Source: Deltaproteobacteria bacterium (lineage in GTDB: Bacteria > Desulfobacterota > Desulfobacteria > Desulfobacterales > SURF-15). Taken from it: 36,891 bases of DNA. Shown one piece after another: positions 15,919 through 24,457 of this stretch. The stretch is from the NCBI GenBank assembly GCA_019309565.1, contig JAFDFZ010000038.1, positions 1-36,891 on the forward strand. Direction: 5' to 3'. Position 1 is the first letter of the stretch. Every line of letters begins with the position of its first letter. The notes under the pieces were generated by a model. That model ran no database searches. It saw nothing but the letters and a program-made list of their open reading frames with translations, and was not told where the DNA came from. Made by a program: the position numbers and the translations under genes.

Positions 15919-17208
15919 TCAAAGTCCTTTTTGTACTAAATTGATGGTTTTGTAAAATGGAATGCTGTTCAACTGATTGCGGAGCATGCCCATTCGGGTC
16001 CTGAAAGTCTTGAGATATTTTTCTTCAAGCGGTTTCCCCGCTGGAAGCTGCCTGTGCACATGGTCGAAAATACGACCGTTTTTCCAGAACCTGAAATCCA
16101 AATGGAGGCCGGTAGCCAGCCCCGTGCTGCCGACATAACCGATGACATCTCCCCGGCTTACGTGTGCTCCCTTGCTGATTCCCTTTTTAATCCTGGACAG
16201 GTGCAGGTATTCCGTCTTATATTCGCTGCCATGTTTGATTGTGACGTATTTGCCATAGCCTCTGCGGTACCCTGCGTTTAAAACTACTCCGTCTCCAACG
16301 GCATGGACGGGCGTACCCTTTGGTGCAGCATAGTCTGTTCCAAGATGGGGCCTGTGTACTTTCAAGATGGGGTGCAAACGGGATCTTGAAGGACGAGATG
16401 TAATGCGGGTATATTTTAGAGGGGCTTTCAAGAAAGCCTTTTCCATGCTGTTTCCGTTCTCATCATAATATCCGCCTCTGCCTCCTGCTTCAAAGTAAAA
16501 GGTATCATAGTCCGTTCCATTGGTGTGAAACCTGGCAGCAAGGATCTTTCCCATACCTACACGCGTTGTGCCCGCATATTTTTCTTCGAAGATGATTCGG
16601 AAATTGTCTCCTTTCTGCAGGTGATGGAAATCGATCGTCCAGGCATATAGATCTGAAAGTCTTTCCACCATCTCATACCCGAATCCCATTTGATAGACCG
16701 CATTGTACAGGCTTGAATGGATCACTCCGGCGGTAGCCCGGATCTTTACATCCACCGTTTTTTCTCCGGGATAAACATCTGCGGGATGGTTCAGATCGTA
16801 AACCACATAGTTGATCGGATCCTGTTCGTAGATAAAATAAATGGCTCTTTTCTCCGGCTCCGGTTTATGCAGCACGCAGTATGGATTGCCGGCTTTGATT
16901 TTACGGACATCGAAGACATCTTTCGATTTCATGGCCACTTCGTGGATGGTCGCGTAAGGAACATTATAAGCCAGCAGTATTTTAGCAAGATTCTGATTTC
17001 GCCTGACAACGTCTTTTACCACCTGAAGCGAATCCAAGGGGATTCCGTATTCAACACAATCTGATTTAAAACTGTTTTTGGAAAACCCGTGGCCGTCTGT
17101 TGACACAAAAACGGCGGGGACGATCATAAAATACAGGATGTAAAGCTTTCCTGCAGAAAATGCTTTTCGATGCAGAGCAACAGCCGAATTCAATGTTTCC
17201 ATTTTCAT
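15919..17208 (-). CDS. M23-family peptidoglycan endopeptidase (murein hydrolase)
   Basis: This roughly 429-aa cell-wall hydrolase has the LytM/M23 zinc site near the C-terminus: HLGTDYAAPKGTPVHAVGDG (first His and Asp of HxxxD), GYGKYVTIKHG, and TGLATGLHLDFRFW with the HxH pair. The N-terminal part begins with a hydrophobic segment (LYILYFMIVPAVFVST) that acts as signal or anchor, followed by opacity-like LysM-like and OapA-type regions typical of MepM/NlpD-like proteins. It should cut peptide cross-links in the periplasm. The start is uncertain: ATG 17208 is used, but an ATG at 17229 and a GTG at 17235 are in frame. The divergent transglycosylase gene suggests a shared wall-remodelling locus. 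Confidence 0.88.
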   Translation of the reverse strand: MKMETLNSAVALHRKAFSAGKLYILYFMIVPAVFVSTDGHGFSKNSFKSDCVEYGIPLDSLQVVKDVVRRNQNLAKILLAYNVPYATIHEVAMKSKDVFDVRKIKAGNPYCVLHKPEPEKRAIYFIYEQDPINYVVYDLNHPADVYPGEKTVDVKIRATAGVIHSSLYNAVYQMGFGYEMVERLSDLYAWTIDFHHLQKGDNFRIIFEEKYAGTTRVGMGKILAARFHTNGTDYDTFYFEAGGRGGYYDENGNSMEKAFLKAPLKYTRITSRPSRSRLHPILKVHRPHLGTDYAAPKGTPVHAVGDGVVLNAGYRRGYGKYVTIKHGSEYKTEYLHLSRIKKGISKGAHVSRGDVIGYVGSTGLATGLHLDFRFWKNGRIFDHVHRQLPAGKPLEEKYLKTFRTRMGMLRNQLNSIPFYKTINLVQKGL

Positions 17209-17646
17209 AAGTCCGTTTCTAATGTCCATTAACACGCCAAAGGCGACGTAAATGAAGTTAACTGGCGGGCCGATACGTACTATAACTTAAAAGGGCTCGT
17301 ATTCCATACATCATGACGGTGTGGGTTGCAAGTGTTTTCATCTCACGACGGCAATTCTTGGTAAATCTCCGATGGAGCCGGATGATCGGATTTTGAAGCG
17401 CTCAACTGTTTGAGGCATAGAAGTTATCCTTAAACCGAGCCATACAAAGGTTTGGGTTGGAATCGTAAAATTGCCAATGGATCTTAAGTCGAATAAAATT
17501 TTTAGCTGTTTTAAATCCGGGGGTTGGCCTGGTTTTTGCTTTTCTAAGTGGTCATAAATGATCTTCCAGCCTGATTTGATTCGTTCTATCCTGGCATATG
17601 AGCTGAGGGCGATTCACTTTTCAGGTTGATATGTGGAGGCACTCCC
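17209..17646. other. Intergenic region between two divergent cell-wall genes
   Basis: About 440 bp separates the M23 and LysM genes. No convincing small gene was found. The main signal is a candidate sigma-54 promoter at 17525-17540 (listed separately). The rest is moderately AT-rich and likely carries the minus-strand promoter of the M23 gene. Confidence 0.4.
17525..17540 (+). promoter_or_regulatory. Candidate sigma-54 (-24/-12) promoter for the LysM transglycosylase
   Basis: The sequence TGGCCTGGTTTTTGCT matches TGGCACGNNNNTTGCW at all but two positions and has the obligatory GG-N10-GC spacing (GG 17526-17527, GC 17538-17539). The predicted transcription start is near 17551, about 95 bp before the gene. 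No activator site was identified. Confidence 0.4.
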
Positions 17647-19677
17647 ATGTGTTTGGGCACCAAAATGGGTCGATCCGCCGCAGTCTTTGTAATGGCGCTA
17701 TCAGCGGCGGCCTTTGTTTTTTATGTTTCTTCTTTTGTGCAGGCACAGTCCAATCCTTTTCCGGTTTACGCTTCCATCAAAACAAACGTTGCCTTTTGGA
17801 AAAAGATTTATTCGAAATATCCCAGCACCAGGGGGATTGTACATGACAGCCGGGACCTGAATATTATTTACGGTGTCATCAAGTTAAAGCGTGCAGATCA
17901 TCCTGGTGCCAGAAAAATAAATCGAGCTCGAATCAAACGGGCAAAAAACAAGTACAGAGCCATCCTGCTGCATCTGTCCAAAACAAAGAACCCTGCGTCT
18001 GCTGAAGCAAGGCGTGTCGGAGCCCTTTTCGGCAAACACGCAACCCCTTCTGTGTTCCGAAAGGCTGCAAGAAATATTCGCTGCCAGATCGGGCAAAAGG
18101 ATCGATTCCGTGAAGGAATTATCCGCTCTGGTGCATATCTTGAAGAAATCAAACGGATTTTTCGAACAAACGGATTGCCGGTGGATCTGGCATATTTACC
18201 TCATGTAGAGTCTTCATTCAATCCCAAGGCATACAGCAAGTTCGGGGCGGCCGGTATTTGGCAGTTTACTCGGAGAACCGGCAGGCGGTTTATGACCATC
18301 GACTACACGGTTGATGAGCGGCGCGACCCTATCTTTTCATCCCTTGCCGCGGCCAAGCTGCTTAAGGAAAACTATCGGAAACTCGGTGACTGGCCGCTTG
18401 CCATCACCGCATATAACCACGGCGCCAATGGAATGATTCGCGCCAAACGGCTAAAAGGTGGCTATGAAGCCATTTTTAACAGATACAACGGATATCGGTT
18501 TCGTTTTGCATCCAGAAATTTTTATTCAGAGTTTATCGCTGCCCTTGAAGTCGCTAAAAATTACAAACGCTACTTTGGACATCTCCATCTGGACCGCCCA
18601 GAGAAGACGAGAGAAATAAGATTGCCGGGGTATGTTGCCGTCAAAGATTTGGCAAGGTTTTTAGAAGTTGATATTTTGAAAATTCGACGCTTGAACCCGG
18701 CTTTAAGGGAACCGGTCTATCGGGCCGAGAAATACATCCCCAGGGGATTTCGGCTCCGCCTGCCGGCTCGAAGCGCACGGAAGCTGGCTGAGCTGCCTGC
18801 AGACCTTTTAAGACAGAACCAGAAAAGAAGTCTTTTTTACCGGGTTGAAAGAGGAGATACCGCCGGTAAGATAGCCCGGATGCACGGGGTAAGTTTAAGA
18901 GAACTCATAGATGCGAATCATCTTAACAGGCGCGCAACGATATATGTGGGACAGTACCTGAGGCTGCCTGTTTCCAAAAAATCAGGCTCCCGTCTGGCGA
19001 GCCTTAAACCGGCTGAAATCCATGAAAAATCCGTTGTGTTTAATGAGAAGGCGATCGCTGAAAACCCTCCTGTGACCATAAGCAAATCCGCCAGCAAAAA
19101 GATTCCGTATGGGAACGCCGCTGCAACCAAACAAAACTCCACTTTAACAACCTTACCAGAGCCTCGAGAAAAAAAAAGAGCCGTTGTTGAGGCGCCCGCA
19201 CTGCCAGAGCCTGCCATGGCGATCGAGGATCTTGAAATAAAGCGGGTGATATTCAAAGGAGGCCAACACATCGGTATTATAAAAGTGGCTGTAGAAGAGA
19301 CTCTTGGACACTATGCGGATTGGCTCAAGGTTCCAGCCCGTGAGATTCGAAGAATTAACGGTTTGCGATACGGAAAAAAGCTACACATACACCAGAAGCT
19401 TAAAATCCCCTTATACCGCGTATCCAAAGAGATATTTGAAGAAAAGCGCATTGAATACCACAAAGAGATAGCCGAAGATTTTTTCAGTGCATACAAAGTT
19501 GAAACACTCAAGATCTACTATATAAAAAAAGGGGATAATTTCTGGAAGCTTTGCCGCGAGGTGTTTGAGGTGCCGCTGTGGTTAGTCCAAAATTACAACG
19601 CGAATGTTGATCTTAATGACCTCAGAATGTCTCAACCGATCAGGATTCCCGTGCTGGAAAAAATCAACTCGGGTTAG
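17647..19677 (+). CDS. Lytic transglycosylase with LysM repeats (MltD-like)
   Basis: This 676-aa protein has a Sec signal (SAAVFVMALSAAAFVFYVSS), an N-terminal helical region (about 30-170), and an SLT-type transglycosylase domain with the catalytic Glu in YLPHVESSFNPKAYSKFGAA, followed by GIWQFTRRTGRRF and AITAYNHGANGM. Three C-terminal LysM-like modules then bind glycan: FYRVERGDTAGKIARMHGVS, IKVAVEETLGHYADWLKVP and IYYIKKGDNFWKLCREVFEV. It cuts glycan strands in the periplasm to allow growth or secretion-system insertion. ATG 17647 has GGAGG at 17634-17638 and restores a clean signal peptide; the upstream TTG at 17626 is rejected. The divergent M23 gene makes a wall-remodelling pair. Confidence 0.92.
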   Translation: MCLGTKMGRSAAVFVMALSAAAFVFYVSSFVQAQSNPFPVYASIKTNVAFWKKIYSKYPSTRGIVHDSRDLNIIYGVIKLKRADHPGARKINRARIKRAKNKYRAILLHLSKTKNPASAEARRVGALFGKHATPSVFRKAARNIRCQIGQKDRFREGIIRSGAYLEEIKRIFRTNGLPVDLAYLPHVESSFNPKAYSKFGAAGIWQFTRRTGRRFMTIDYTVDERRDPIFSSLAAAKLLKENYRKLGDWPLAITAYNHGANGMIRAKRLKGGYEAIFNRYNGYRFRFASRNFYSEFIAALEVAKNYKRYFGHLHLDRPEKTREIRLPGYVAVKDLARFLEVDILKIRRLNPALREPVYRAEKYIPRGFRLRLPARSARKLAELPADLLRQNQKRSLFYRVERGDTAGKIARMHGVSLRELIDANHLNRRATIYVGQYLRLPVSKKSGSRLASLKPAEIHEKSVVFNEKAIAENPPVTISKSASKKIPYGNAAATKQNSTLTTLPEPREKKRAVVEAPALPEPAMAIEDLEIKRVIFKGGQHIGIIKVAVEETLGHYADWLKVPAREIRRINGLRYGKKLHIHQKLKIPLYRVSKEIFEEKRIEYHKEIAEDFFSAYKVETLKIYYIKKGDNFWKLCREVFEVPLWLVQNYNANVDLNDLRMSQPIRIPVLEKINSG

Positions 19678-19876
19678 CCTGACCTGAGAAGCTCCCCCCC
19701 TGCTTTCAGACCGTTTGCGTTTTCTCACCCTGTAACCGCAAGCCCGGAATCCTTTGGTTTAGGTAAACAGCCCAAACGGTTTGCGTTTCATCAAATTTAC
19801 CGCTATCAGCTATTGACAGATGGTCCCTTATGGATGAAATAAGAGCGAAGCGGACTATTTGGACATTTTCATTGTT

Positions 19877-19905
19877 CCATCCAATATGAAAACGATATTG
19901 GATGG
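19877..19905. promoter_or_regulatory. Perfect 11-bp inverted repeat upstream of the MBL gene
   Basis: CCATCCAATAT (19877-19887) and ATATTGGATGG (19895-19905) are perfect inverted copies around a 7-nt spacer. It lies about 55 bp before the MBL start, so it is a candidate operator or leader hairpin. There is no U-run, so it is not a typical terminator. Confidence 0.5.
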
Positions 19906-19958
19906 TTAAAGGGGAGTTGTAAAATTTCCGGGATGTTCTGTTACGGGAGGAGATGCTG

Positions 19959-20624
19959 ATGCTTGTATTTGAAGCTCTTCATGCTTTTATCTGGCAGTCT
20001 ATGACCCAGAACAACTGCAACACGTATTTGATAGATGGGGCCGCCCGCATCCTCATCGATCCGGGACATCTTCATCTATTCAATCATGTTCGCCAGGGGC
20101 TTTCAGAATTACATCTTGATCTTGATGATTTGGATCTTGTTTTATGTACCCACGCTCATCCGGATCATACTGAAGCCGTTCAGCTTTTCAGAGATACGCC
20201 GGTCCTTACCACCTTGCATGAACAGGACTGGCAGTTAATTACTGATATGCTGGAGCAATATGGTGCGGCGCTGCAAGTCCGGATTGAAGACATACAGCCT
20301 GACTTTTTTCTGCAAGAAGGTGACCTGTCAATACATGGTATTGAGTTTGAAATTTTTCATACACCGGGACATTCTCCAGGATCGATTTCTATCTACTGGC
20401 CGGAAAAGAAAGCATTGTTCACCGGCGATCTGATCTTCAAAGAGGCAGTAGGCCGAACAGACTTGCCGGGCGCCAACAAGACACAACTTAAGAAAAGTAT
20501 CCAGAGGCTTTCCACTCTTGAGGTGGAATGGCTGCTTACAGGTCATGGAGATATTGTCTGCGGCAGCCAAGAGGTTCAGCGAAACTTCAGCGAGATCGAA
20601 AGGCTTTGGTTTACTTACCTTTGA
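19959..20624 (+). CDS. MBL-fold metallo-hydrolase
   Basis: This 221-aa metallo-beta-lactamase-fold protein has THAHPDHTEA (HxHxDH) near residues 61-70, HTPGHSPGSISIYWPEKKALFTGDLIF with the second metal ligand set, and LLTGHGDIV near the C-terminus. The compact size and the GSI-type TPGHSPGS motif resemble glyoxalase-II-like or MBL hydrolases of unassigned substrate. It appears cytoplasmic, with no signal peptide. ATG 19959 has GGGAGG (19945-19950) eight bases upstream; an ATG two codons earlier is too close to it. Its 3' end overlaps the convergent gene at 20615 by 10 bp. Confidence 0.88.
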   Translation: MLVFEALHAFIWQSMTQNNCNTYLIDGAARILIDPGHLHLFNHVRQGLSELHLDLDDLDLVLCTHAHPDHTEAVQLFRDTPVLTTLHEQDWQLITDMLEQYGAALQVRIEDIQPDFFLQEGDLSIHGIEFEIFHTPGHSPGSISIYWPEKKALFTGDLIFKEAVGRTDLPGANKTQLKKSIQRLSTLEVEWLLTGHGDIVCGSQEVQRNFSEIERLWFTYL

Positions 20625-21163
20625 TCTGCTCCTTTCGGCCGAAGGGATGCTATTTCTTTTGAAAGCTTTTCACGAAATACCCTGCGGGTTTTTTCCGACT
20701 CCTTCAGCCACAGGGTATCTGCCTGCAGATTAGGAACGACTGCAGAACCGCCGATACCATACTTGTTCGATATGTCGTGTTTTATTTCCTGTAAGCGTTT
20801 CTCCTTCGCCGAGGAGATAGCCTGGGTGAATTCTTCCAGAACGGCTTCAAGGTGATCCGTGTTTTTCCCGCAAACGTCTCTTAAAAGAACAAACAGCCGG
20901 GAATTGTCCCGGTCTGTGTCGATCCGATCCAATATTTCTGAAAGTACCAGGGTTTTTATTGACAAAACGGGGGGTTGTTCAAGAGATTTAAGTTTTTGTT
21001 TAAATTCATCCAGATCGATGGTCCGGTCCGTGAATTTTTGAACAAGACCTTTAATTGATTTTCTTGTTTCTTTCCCCCGCTGTGCTTCCCTTTCTTCTTT
21101 TGTAAACGACAGGTGCTTTGTCTTTTCCATTACGAGATCAAGTGTGCTTTTGATTTCGCCCAT
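20615..21163 (-). CDS. Hypothetical charged helical protein
   Basis: This 182-aa protein is rich in Lys, Glu, Leu and Arg with long predicted helices: LDLVMEKTKHLSFTKEEREA and FTQAISSAKEKRLQEIKHDI. There is no signal peptide, membrane segment or recognised catalytic motif. The start ATG 21163 follows AAGAGGTGAA, a good ribosome-binding site. The gene lies 17 bp downstream of the MFS transporter stop on the same strand, suggesting one operon. I do not recognise the family; a cytoplasmic coiled or chaperone-like protein is as far as the sequence goes. Confidence 0.72.
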   Translation of the reverse strand: MGEIKSTLDLVMEKTKHLSFTKEEREAQRGKETRKSIKGLVQKFTDRTIDLDEFKQKLKSLEQPPVLSIKTLVLSEILDRIDTDRDNSRLFVLLRDVCGKNTDHLEAVLEEFTQAISSAKEKRLQEIKHDISNKYGIGGSAVVPNLQADTLWLKESEKTRRVFREKLSKEIASLRPKGADQR

Positions 21164-21180
21164 GATTCACCTCTTTCATC

Positions 21181-22407
21181 TTATTGGTTGGAGTTTTGTT
21201 TCGTTTGAATGGTTAGAATGAACAAAACCGCAACTACGCTGAATCCGCACAAGACTTGCCAGATAAACACATAACTTCCCATGGTGTCAAATACCCATCC
21301 TGCCACAGTGGGGCCGATGATTCCACCACAAGCCGCAGAGCCCATGACGATTCCGATGAGCTTTCCAAAGGCGACTCTTCCATAATAGTCCCTTATAAGA
21401 GCGCCTCTTAAGACTGCAAGCCCCCCGAACCCGACCGAGAAGAGAAATAAAAAGGCATAAATAAAGCCGCCGACCTCAACGTAAGATAAGCTTAGCATTC
21501 CCAATGCCATCAAACCATGGGCGGCGGCCATCACATATTTTTTTTCAAAAAAATCCCCAAGCCACCCTAACCCGAACCGCCCCAGAATGCTTATCAGCGG
21601 GATCCCGGCAGCAACCAGCCCCGCAGAAGTGCGAGACATCCCCGTACTGCTTAGATAGGGCATGATATGTGTTGCCACGGCCGAAAGGGTCATCATTCGA
21701 ATGGCTTCGGCTAAATTCACAAATGCATAGGAACGGGTCCGTAAGACGGATTTGAACTGGATTTCGCGATTGTGCCAGCGATTTCCCGCCACCGCTCCCG
21801 AGGGTTCAGATGATACACCATCGGGTATATAACCGTGATCTTCCGGGTTGTTTCGAATCACGAAAGTTAATGGAACACCAATCATCCACATTCCGGCTCC
21901 AAGCATAAAGCAAGCTGTTCGCCAGCCATATGCTCCGATGAGCCACACGATCACAGGAACCATCAACCCGCTTGCGCCGAAGCCGGATGCCATCAATCCC
22001 ATGGCCTTTCCTATATTATGCTCAAACCAGTTGGCCACTGCGGTCATGGTAACCACGCTGGTGCAACCTCCCGCACCAAATGCGATGAGAAGAAAGGCAC
22101 CATAAAACATGGCAAGCGATTGGGTTATGCCCAGAAGAATGGTTCCGCTGCCCAGAATTATGATACCGCCCAACAGGAGTTTTCTTGAACCCCAACGATC
22201 CGCCAGCAGCCCCACGAACGGGGCGAGGATTCCCATTTCCAATCCGCGCAGACTGGCTGCAAAAGAAACCTTTGCATAGCTCCAGCCGAATTCTTTTATA
22301 AGCGGCTCGATAAAGGCCGTAAAACCGTAAAATATGATGCCTCCAACATAGAAGGCGATCAGAAAACAGGCACAGACAATCCACCAACCGTAGAATATTT
22401 TTCTCAT
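21181..22407 (-). CDS. MFS transporter, oxalate:formate antiporter/monocarboxylate-like
   Basis: This 408-aa inner-membrane carrier has about 12 hydrophobic segments. The N-terminal half starts GWWIVCACFLIAFYVGGIIF and has the A-motif-like GLLADRWGSRKLLL between TM2 and TM3. The GLMASGFGASGLMVPVIVWL and GIPLISILGRFGLGWLGDFF segments match the OFA/monocarboxylate carrier style. It should move a small organic anion with protons or by exchange. No clear ribosome-binding site precedes ATG 22407, but a strong hairpin lies 14 bp upstream in the leader. The hypothetical helical protein follows at 17 bp. Confidence 0.87.
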   Translation of the reverse strand: MRKIFYGWWIVCACFLIAFYVGGIIFYGFTAFIEPLIKEFGWSYAKVSFAASLRGLEMGILAPFVGLLADRWGSRKLLLGGIIILGSGTILLGITQSLAMFYGAFLLIAFGAGGCTSVVTMTAVANWFEHNIGKAMGLMASGFGASGLMVPVIVWLIGAYGWRTACFMLGAGMWMIGVPLTFVIRNNPEDHGYIPDGVSSEPSGAVAGNRWHNREIQFKSVLRTRSYAFVNLAEAIRMMTLSAVATHIMPYLSSTGMSRTSAGLVAAGIPLISILGRFGLGWLGDFFEKKYVMAAAHGLMALGMLSLSYVEVGGFIYAFLFLFSVGFGGLAVLRGALIRDYYGRVAFGKLIGIVMGSAACGGIIGPTVAGWVFDTMGSYVFIWQVLCGFSVVAVLFILTIQTKQNSNQ

Positions 22408-22421
22408 GGTATAAAATTATT

Positions 22422-22448
22422 CTGCCCCGAGCCTTTCGGCCGGGGCAG
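22422..22448 (-). promoter_or_regulatory. Strong hairpin in the MFS leader
   Basis: On the minus strand the arms CTGCCCCGGCC and GGCTCGGGGCAG close around a GAAA loop, with one bulged base. The hairpin is followed by AATAATTTTATACC and then ATG. It sits immediately before the translation start and no Shine-Dalgarno sequence is visible. An attenuator, terminator or translation-control structure is possible. Confidence 0.5.
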
Positions 22449-22582
22449 TTTCATAAAATTATCAATTGAGTTATATTCATATCTCCTTTTGGGGTGTTTT
22501 GCAAGAGACTGTAAAGTGAATTTCGCAATTCTTCGTGAAATTCGAACCATGAGCTTAAATTGTCACAAGAAGTAGAAGATAG

Positions 22583-22903
22583 ATGAGCATACCTGAAAAT
22601 CAGCCAAAGACTAAATCTGAATCACACTTAAGACTCAGGCGGAATATTCTCATAGAATTGTACAGGTTTTTTAAGCAATATCCCTATGGGGCAATGGAGC
22701 TCGGGAACCTGGAGCAGCTCTGCAACACATCGGCCGAAGAGCTGAACTGGAACCTTGTATACCTTGAAAAATGTGGACTCTTGGAACTAGATAAATCACC
22801 TGATTGTTCGCCGTTTGTTGCATGTTCTGTGTGGATTACAGCCGAAGGCATCGATCTTGTAGAAAACACCAGCGGTTTCAACAGGAGGTTTCCAACCGCT
22901 TAA
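22583..22903 (+). CDS. Small winged-helix-like protein
   Basis: This 106-aa soluble protein has RRNILIELYRFFKQYPYGAM, then LEQLCNTSAEELNWNLVYLEKCGLLEL and VWITAEGIDLVENT. That spacing of helices, turn and terminal strand is the pattern of winged-helix DNA-binding proteins. It starts 175 bp from the divergent MFS gene, so it is a candidate local regulator (inference). Start ATG 22583 has AGAAG upstream. No effector domain is fused. Confidence 0.7.
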   Translation: MSIPENQPKTKSESHLRLRRNILIELYRFFKQYPYGAMELGNLEQLCNTSAEELNWNLVYLEKCGLLELDKSPDCSPFVACSVWITAEGIDLVENTSGFNRRFPTA

Positions 22904-22942
22904 GAAAACATATTGCTTGAAAAATTGCCGACATCAAGATGC

Positions 22943-23485
22943 TCAGCCTAAGTGGATGCCGCCAAGCTTATTTAAGGTAAAAAAAATTCCACAGATCGTC
23001 TTACAGTCCTGGATCTGACCGCTTCGAATCATGTCAACTGCATCGGGCAATTTGACCCGATGCACATTGAGCACTTCATCCCTGTCAAGATTTTGTTGGG
23101 CTTCTGCCAGTTCTGTTGCCAGGAAGATGTATATGAGCTCATCAGAGTATCCAGGAACCGGTGTGATTTTCCCCAATTCCTCCCAGCCATTGGCCGAGTA
23201 ACCAGTCTCTTCAATCAATTCTCGTTTCGCACACTCGATGGCAGCCTCTTTCGCATCGAGGGTGCCGGCCGGGATCTCCCAGATAAAATCACCAATTGCA
23301 TGTCGATACTGTTTGATCAATATCAGCGTGTCATGATCTATGAAAGGAACAATGGCAGCAGCGCCCGGATGTCGAACCATCTCCAGATCCACCGTTGCGC
23401 CGTTTGTCAGGGTTACATTCTCAAGAACAAAGTCAAACGTTCTGCCGGTATGCAATGTTTTGCGTTTATTGATCTCAACGGTCAT
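22943..23485 (-). CDS. NUDIX hydrolase, ADP-ribose pyrophosphatase-like
   Basis: This 180-aa enzyme carries a complete Nudix box, GTLDAKEAAIECAKRELIEETGY (G-x5-E-x7-REUxEExGU, about 75-97), preceded by HDTLILIKQYRHAIGDFIWEIPA, the NudF-like pattern. Its length and layout are those of ADP-ribose diphosphatases, which turn ADP-ribose into AMP and ribose-5-phosphate. It lies about 95 bp downstream of prmA on the same strand. Confidence 0.88.
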   Translation of the reverse strand: MTVEINKRKTLHTGRTFDFVLENVTLTNGATVDLEMVRHPGAAAIVPFIDHDTLILIKQYRHAIGDFIWEIPAGTLDAKEAAIECAKRELIEETGYSANGWEELGKITPVPGYSDELIYIFLATELAEAQQNLDRDEVLNVHRVKLPDAVDMIRSGQIQDCKTICGIFFTLNKLGGIHLG

Positions 23486-23581
23486 GGCAATCCATTCTCT
23501 GTGAAATGCTTTAGCCCAAGCCTACTTGTTGTGTGGATTTTTTTCAACATAAAAACAACGAAGTAACGAAATAAATACTGC

Positions 23582-24457
23582 TCACTTCACTGCAATGGCG
23601 GCCCATTCTTCCATTTTTCGTGTTTCAAGGCACCGCAATCCGGAGGAATGAATCCTGTCAAGTATTATCGCGATATTCTCTTCTGTAATTCCTGATACGA
23701 TAAACGTTCCACCCTCTGCTAGAACGGTTTTTACATCATCGATGAGAAGCAGAATCGTATCCGTTGAAATATTGGCAACCACCAGTTGATATCGACCCGT
23801 TACTCCCTCGGTCAGATGTCCCGTTCTAACATGCCACCTGTCTGAGCCCACCCTGTTCAGCAACAGATTCTTCTTGGCGATTCCCACTGCCATCGGGTCG
23901 GAATCTATGCCCAACATTCTGGCTGCTCCAAGTTTTGCAGCTGCCAGCATCAAAATACCGGAGCCGGTTCCGATATCCAGGAATGTTTGCCCGGGTTTAA
24001 GGTAAGTCTCCATCATCTGGATGCATAACTGCGTGGTAGGGTGGGTGCCGGTGCCAAAGGCCATGCCTGGATCGATCTCGATGACGATTTGATCTGAAAG
24101 AGCCTTGTATTGCTTCCAGGTTGGCTTTATGACGATGCGCCGGCCTATTCTTTCAGGCTTGAAAAAAGCTTTCCACGATTCGGCCCAATCTTCTTCTGCT
24201 ATCTCTTTGCTCAAGACTTTAAATCGCATACCGTGCACCTGCTTCAATCGCTGCAGTTCCGATTGCAATACTCCGTATCGATGTTCCAGCATATTATCCT
24301 CAGGGATATAGCCGATCACGGCAAAATAGTTAAGTTTTTCTTCCTCTTCGATCACAACTCCCTTAAGACCAAGATCATAAAACAGGTTTGGAATAAGTTC
24401 CATTGCCAGTTCAGGGAGGGAAGATTCAACACAGATTTTTACTTCAAGCCAGTTCAT
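23582..24457 (-). CDS. prmA: Ribosomal protein L11 methyltransferase
   Basis: This 291-aa SAM-dependent methyltransferase trimethylates ribosomal protein L11. The N-terminal substrate-recognition part starts MNWLEVKICVES. The catalytic domain has DPGMAFGTGTHPTTQLCIQ (about 132-150), the SAM-binding FLDIGTGSGILMLAAAKLGA and LGIDSDP, and the VVANISTDTI segment replacing the usual NI-L loop. The length matches the family. ATG 24457 follows GCAGGTG. The downstream NUDIX gene may be co-transcribed. Confidence 0.95.
   Translation of the reverse strand: MNWLEVKICVESSLPELAMELIPNLFYDLGLKGVVIEEEEKLNYFAVIGYIPEDNMLEHRYGVLQSELQRLKQVHGMRFKVLSKEIAEEDWAESWKAFFKPERIGRRIVIKPTWKQYKALSDQIVIEIDPGMAFGTGTHPTTQLCIQMMETYLKPGQTFLDIGTGSGILMLAAAKLGAARMLGIDSDPMAVGIAKKNLLLNRVGSDRWHVRTGHLTEGVTGRYQLVVANISTDTILLLIDDVKTVLAEGGTFIVSGITEENIAIILDRIHSSGLRCLETRKMEEWAAIAVK

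Noticed and set aside
19700..19800. CGTTTGCGTTT repeated near 19708 and 19780 as a CRISPR-like pair
   Set aside because: Only two short copies with no regular spacing or cas genes; it is a chance or minor direct repeat.
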